A DNA stretch of 64,000 bases from Pseudomonas guariconensis (lineage in GTDB: Bacteria; Pseudomonadota; Gammaproteobacteria; Pseudomonadales; Pseudomonadaceae): assembly GCF_900102675.1 (NCBI RefSeq), contig NZ_FMYX01000012.1:122245-186244 (forward strand), in the 5' to 3' direction. Each line of letters opens with the position of its first letter. Position 1 is the first letter of the stretch. Both the position numbers and the translations under genes were made by a program. A model generated the notes under the pieces. The model did not search any database. It had not been told where the DNA came from and saw only the letters and a list, made by a program, of their open reading frames with translations. Of the stretch, positions 61,036 through 64,000 are shown in pieces.

Positions 61036-61284
61036 GTGATCCAGACCAAGCCCTTTGCCCTGCTGTGCTGCGCCCTGGCCCTGGCCGGCTGCGCCAGCAA
61101 CACCTACTCGCCCAAGACCTCGTCCCTCGACTGGGACATGCCCGGCATGCAATTGGGCGGTGACAGAGGCCTGCCCCTGCGTGCCGAAACACCCTGCCGC
61201 AAGCGCGGCTGCGACAACGACAAGCTGTTCTTCAACCCCGCCCAGGCCGAGCCCAGCGTCAACAGCATCCACCGCGGCTGGTAG
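61036..61284 (+). CDS. very small lipoprotein
   Basis: An 82-residue protein with a lipobox (LALAGC, Cys19) and a short mature part containing TPCRKRGCDNDKLFF. GTG is the only in-frame start with reasonable spacing, and the ribosome site is weak. It is probably co-transcribed with the cysteine-rich lipoprotein. No known family is recognised. Confidence 0.55.
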   Translation: MIQTKPFALLCCALALAGCASNTYSPKTSSLDWDMPGMQLGGDRGLPLRAETPCRKRGCDNDKLFFNPAQAEPSVNSIHRGW

Positions 61285-61332
61285 GAAAACTCTGCTTTCC
61301 CGGCAATGGCGTAACCTATTGGAAGGAATAGG

Positions 61333-61360
61333 TTTACACGCGCCAACCGATCGCTATAAT
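61333..61360 (+). promoter_or_regulatory. promoter of tRNA-Thr
   Basis: TTTACA at 61333 and a perfect TATAAT at 61355 are separated by 16 bp, twelve bases before the tRNA. Confidence 0.8.
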
Positions 61361-61371
61361 GACGCCCCATT

Positions 61372-61447
<76 letters not shown>

Positions 61448-61490
61448 TTCAAGGTTCCATAGAAAGCTTTCAAAATCTCTGGAACCCCCG

Positions 61491-61517
61491 AAAAACCTGC
61501 CTTCTGGCGGGTTTTTT
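61491..61517 (+). terminator. terminator after tRNA-Thr
   Basis: AAAAACCTGCC pairs with GGCGGGTTTTTT around TTCT, with one G-U pair. It runs into six T. Confidence 0.75.
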
Positions 61518-61558
61518 CGTTTTGGCGTTCCGTCGGATTCCGGGGGTAGCCAGCGCTA

Positions 61559-61611
61559 ATAAGGGTACTTTAAAGGATACCTACCAATTCGATATTGGAA
61601 AGTACCCTTAT
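61559..61611. promoter_or_regulatory. 13-bp inverted repeat overlapping the integrase start
   Basis: ATAAGGGTACTTT (61559-61571) and AAAGTACCCTTAT (61599-61611) are perfect arms. The right arm includes the first two bases of the integrase ATG. GTACCCTTAT recurs at 62486 and TACCCTTAT at 62244 inside the gene. This suits either an autoregulation operator or arm-type integrase/excisionase sites. Confidence 0.6.
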
Positions 61612-62929
61612 GGCTCGCACAACGGCTCCCCTTACCGACAACGCCTGCCGCACTGCAAAGGCTCGCGAACGTGAGTACAAGCTTTTTGACGGCGATGGCC
61701 TTTACCTGCTCGTGAAGCCCAACGGTCGCAAAGGCTGGCGGCTCAGGTACGTAAAGCCCGATGGCCGCGAGGGCCTGACCTCACTCGGCAATTATCCAGT
61801 GGTCGGGCTGGCTGACGCTCGCCGCAAGCGCTTCGAGCTCAAACAGCAGCTCGCCAACGGCATTGACCCTATCCAGTCCAAGCAGCAAGCCAAGGTGCAA
61901 GCCGTGATCAATGGCCGAACCTTCGAAAGCGTTGCACTCGATTGGTATGCCGGGATGGTGCCGAAGTGGGCGCCGGGTCACGCTAAGACCGTGCTCAGCC
62001 GGTTGAAGACTCACGTATTCCCTTTGTTAGGTGCCAGGGCAATCGTTGAGTTGGACACCCACGACCTCATGCAGCCACTGGAGGCTGTGACGAAGCGCGG
62101 CACCATCGACGTGGCGCTCAGGATCAAAAACTACCTGCAAAGCATCATGCGCGAAGCCAAACGGCTGCGACTGATCACGGCGAACCCGGCTCACGATCTC
62201 GATGGCTCGATCAAAACGCCACGGGTTACACATCGACCCGCACTACCCTTATCGCGGTTGCCTGAGCTACAGGCGCGTATCGACGGCTACAAAGGTCGCC
62301 CGCTCACGCGCCTCACGGTGATGCTATCGCTGCACGTGTTCGTGCGCTCCAGTGAACTGCGCTTCGCCCGTTGGAACGAGTTTGACCTCAAGCGTGGCAT
62401 CTGGGAGATCCCCGACACCCGCCCGGCGCTGGACGGAGTACCCTTTTCCACAAGGGGTACAAAAATGGCCGGGGATATCCACGTTGTACCCTTATCGCCG
62501 CAGGCAGTGGCCTTGCTTGAGCAGATCCACGCGATCACCGGCAAGTTCGACCTGGTGTTCGCGGGGGATGCCAAACCGTGGAAACCGATGTCCGAGAACA
62601 CGGTGAACGCCGCGCTAAGGACGATGGGCTATGACACCAAGGTGGATATCTGCGGCCACGGGTTCCGAGCCATGGCGTGCAGTGCGCTGGTCGAGTCCGG
62701 GCTGTGGTCGGAGACGGCTATCGAGCGGCAGATGAGTCACAAGGAACGCAACAACGTACGGGCCGCTTATACCCACAAGGCCGAGTTCCTCGAAGAGCGC
62801 CGGATGATCATGACCTGGTGGAGCCGGTTTCTGGAGGCGAACCGCGAGGACCATGTGACGCCGCACGAGTTTGCCAAGCAGACGGGCGAGAACGTCACGC
62901 GCCTGCGCAGTGCCAAGAGGACCGAGTAA
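61610..62929 (+). CDS. tyrosine recombinase, P4/CP4-57 integrase type
   Basis: A 439-residue integrase. The N-terminal DUF4102 arm-binding domain starts LTDNACRTAKAREREYKLFD, with GLYLLVKPNGRKGWRLRY. Then come a SAM-like core-binding domain (about 95-190) and the C-terminal catalytic domain. Catalytic residues are visible in SSELRFARW (Arg, about 250), HGFRAMACSAL (His and Arg, near 350), a following SH, and Tyr in NNVRAAYTHKAEFL (about 386). It lies 163 bp after tRNA-Thr in the same direction, the standard layout for an island integrated in a tRNA 3' end. I chose the ATG at 61610; a five-residue longer frame is possible. Confidence 0.93.
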   Translation: MARTTAPLTDNACRTAKAREREYKLFDGDGLYLLVKPNGRKGWRLRYVKPDGREGLTSLGNYPVVGLADARRKRFELKQQLANGIDPIQSKQQAKVQAVINGRTFESVALDWYAGMVPKWAPGHAKTVLSRLKTHVFPLLGARAIVELDTHDLMQPLEAVTKRGTIDVALRIKNYLQSIMREAKRLRLITANPAHDLDGSIKTPRVTHRPALPLSRLPELQARIDGYKGRPLTRLTVMLSLHVFVRSSELRFARWNEFDLKRGIWEIPDTRPALDGVPFSTRGTKMAGDIHVVPLSPQAVALLEQIHAITGKFDLVFAGDAKPWKPMSENTVNAALRTMGYDTKVDICGHGFRAMACSALVESGLWSETAIERQMSHKERNNVRAAYTHKAEFLEERRMIMTWWSRFLEANREDHVTPHEFAKQTGENVTRLRSAKRTE

Positions 62930-62997
62930 CCCGCCGCACCACCACCTCACACTCGCTGTGAAGTTACCCACAGCACCCCATGAAGCTCCTCCGCGCG

Positions 62998-63042
62998 GGT
63001 CCTTTCAAACGGGGCTGCAAAGCCGCCCCGTTTGAAAGGACC
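62998..63042. terminator. 18-bp perfect stem-loop after the integrase
   Basis: GGTCCTTTCAAACGGGGC pairs with GCCCCGTTTGAAAGGACC around a 9-nt loop, about 70 bp past the integrase stop. There is no clear T-run, so it may be more than a simple terminator. Confidence 0.6.
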
Positions 63043-63402
63043 ATACCTAAGAAAAAAACTACTGGCACAGCTTACGTCTGTGGAAAACCACTGATGTCCA
63101 CTGGGGGATAGTTTTATCCACAGGCGCTAAATCCCTGAAATCGCTTTGCTTGACGAACATTGTCCACAGGCGTAGACCGGGAGTTGCAAACGCTGTCGAT
63201 GACAGCACCCCAGGTGACCCGAACCTTAAAGGTCACGCCGCTCTGTCGGTGGTTCTCCCCAAGGGCGATTCGCATCCGGCAGCTCGCTCGGTCACTACCC
63301 ATGTGATGGATGCTCTTACACATATGGCGCTCGTGCGCCAGCTACACCGTACCTCGCTGCCCTGCAGCAACCTATCCGCTTGGCCGACTATTGCGCCAAC
63401 CT

Positions 63403-63437
63403 GTGCCCGTCTCTTTCTTCTGGAAAGAGACGGGCAC
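63403..63437. repeat. 15-bp perfect stem-loop
   Basis: GTGCCCGTCTCTTTC pairs with GAAAGAGACGGGCAC around TTCTG. It lies in the gene-poor part of the island, with no neighbouring stop codon that it would serve. Confidence 0.6.
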
Positions 63438-63860
63438 TTCTACCACTGCTGCAGCCCTGATCGCACAAGGCTTTGCGGCATTCCCCCTCGTGACAATCGG
63501 CGTGACAAATGCCGATGTCTCCAGCAACAGCGCTGTAGATGATGGTGCCGCAGACCAGGGAATGGACTGCACCTGACTGACAGTCAGGCATGCTCCGGTC
63601 ATCGCACCGCTGCGTTCACCCGGCTCAGGATCTTCAGGCGCTGGCCCCGTCAGCCAGTGCTGCCTCCACCCGCCCACCGGTAACGGTGTTCAGGAGGCCA
63701 GATCATGAGATGCCCTTGCTCCCGGACGTAAGGAGCCGCCAGTCCCGCGAAAAAGAAAATCCCCACAGGTCGCAGGGGCCTTGATCCCTGATAACACTCA
63801 ACATTCTTGGCGGGATGACGTGGGGCGAGGATCGGAGAGCGAACGATGAGGTGATTCGAC

Positions 63861-64000
63861 ATGGCATTGGTCGGCAAACGCAATGGCCGCAATTTCGGCT
63901 ACGGCAGGCAATTGAGCTACGCAGGACCGCAGGCGCTGAAAGACATGTTTGGCGGTGGCCACTACGGCACGGTCAAAGCGCACTGTGATCGATGGCAGGC
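63861..64000 (+). CDS. integrase-domain protein, 3' end beyond window
   Basis: The first 46 codons of an open frame that continues past the window. The visible part (ALVGKRNGRNFGYGRQLSYA; GPQALKDMFGGGHYGTVKAH) matches my memory of integrase-domain proteins (Phage_int_SAM-like N terminus) carried by mobile elements of pseudomonads, often in addition to the main integrase. A GAGG ribosome site lies nine bases upstream of the ATG. It supports the view that the island continues to the right. Confidence 0.65.
   Translation, partial: MALVGKRNGRNFGYGRQLSYAGPQALKDMFGGGHYGTVKAHCDRWQ

Larger units (their letters stand above)
62930..63860. other. 0.93-kb segment without a convincing gene, inside the island
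   Basis: Only short frames with biased composition occur. It holds an 18-bp perfect stem-loop (62998-63042), DnaA-box-like nonamers (TTATCCACA at 63114, TTGTCCACA at 63160) and a 15-bp perfect stem-loop (63403-63437). A short stretch before the next gene resembles a leader. It could include regulatory RNA, origin-like or attachment functions, none of which I can prove. Confidence 0.5.

Noticed and set aside
63310..63677. Short frames on both strands around the 15-bp hairpin
   Set aside because: They have no ribosome site, known motif or consistent codon bias, and the perfect stem-loop runs through them.

Overview
The window looks like a chromosomal segment from a bacterium of the Pseudomonas putida group. 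That is an inference from high GC with strong third-position bias, the many copies of the REP palindrome typical of that group (core TTCGCGGGTAAACCCGCTCCCA and variants), and a gene order I recognise from P. putida and P. aeruginosa. No database search was possible.

Most of the left two thirds (about 3.3-42 kb) is one large catabolic region for quaternary amines. Carnitine enters through caiX and is processed by cdhC, cdhA and cdhB to glycine betaine. Betaine and choline enter through the cbcXWV ABC transporter. gbcA/gbcB demethylate betaine to dimethylglycine, dgcA/dgcB with a dedicated etfA/etfB pair take it to sarcosine, and the heterotetrameric sarcosine oxidase soxBDAG takes that to glycine. 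glyA converts glycine plus a C1 unit to serine, and an L-serine dehydratase (37.2-38.6 kb) makes pyruvate. purU and fdhA handle the one-carbon by-products. ltaE, a membrane-dipeptidase-like protein, two chemoreceptors, a ZapA-like pair and the AraC/GATase regulators gbdR and cdhR are interleaved.

From 42.2 to 49 kb are housekeeping genes: hisB-hisH-DUF2164-hisA-hisF on the minus strand, then an AsmA-family gene, mutY, yggX and tRNA-Phe on the plus strand. From 49.4 to 58.5 kb come small membrane proteins, ppk2, a GABA-type permease, a polar amino-acid ABC transporter and a methyltransferase. From 58.7 to 61.3 kb is a more variable stretch: an SMR efflux pair, a DUF2975/XRE pair and two small lipoproteins. 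At 61.37 kb is tRNA-Thr(UGU), followed by a P4-type tyrosine integrase, about 0.9 kb without a convincing gene, and the start of a second integrase-like gene cut by the window end. This is the left edge of an integrated genomic island.

The most unusual signal I found is not a gene. The 0.76 kb between gbcA and etfB holds three clear copies and one decayed copy of a repeat. Each copy combines a TGATCAA/TTGA(T/C)CA palindrome with a DnaA-box nonamer about 66 bp downstream, and further perfect DnaA boxes lie in the neighbouring etf genes. It could be a DnaA-titration or replication-control locus. Other points of interest are candidate AraC-type operators (including a 21-bp-spaced triple repeat at cbcX), a sigma-54 promoter at gbdR, repeated TACCCTTAT sites around and inside the integrase gene, a ZapA-like pair in a betaine locus, and a DgcA lacking one cluster cysteine.
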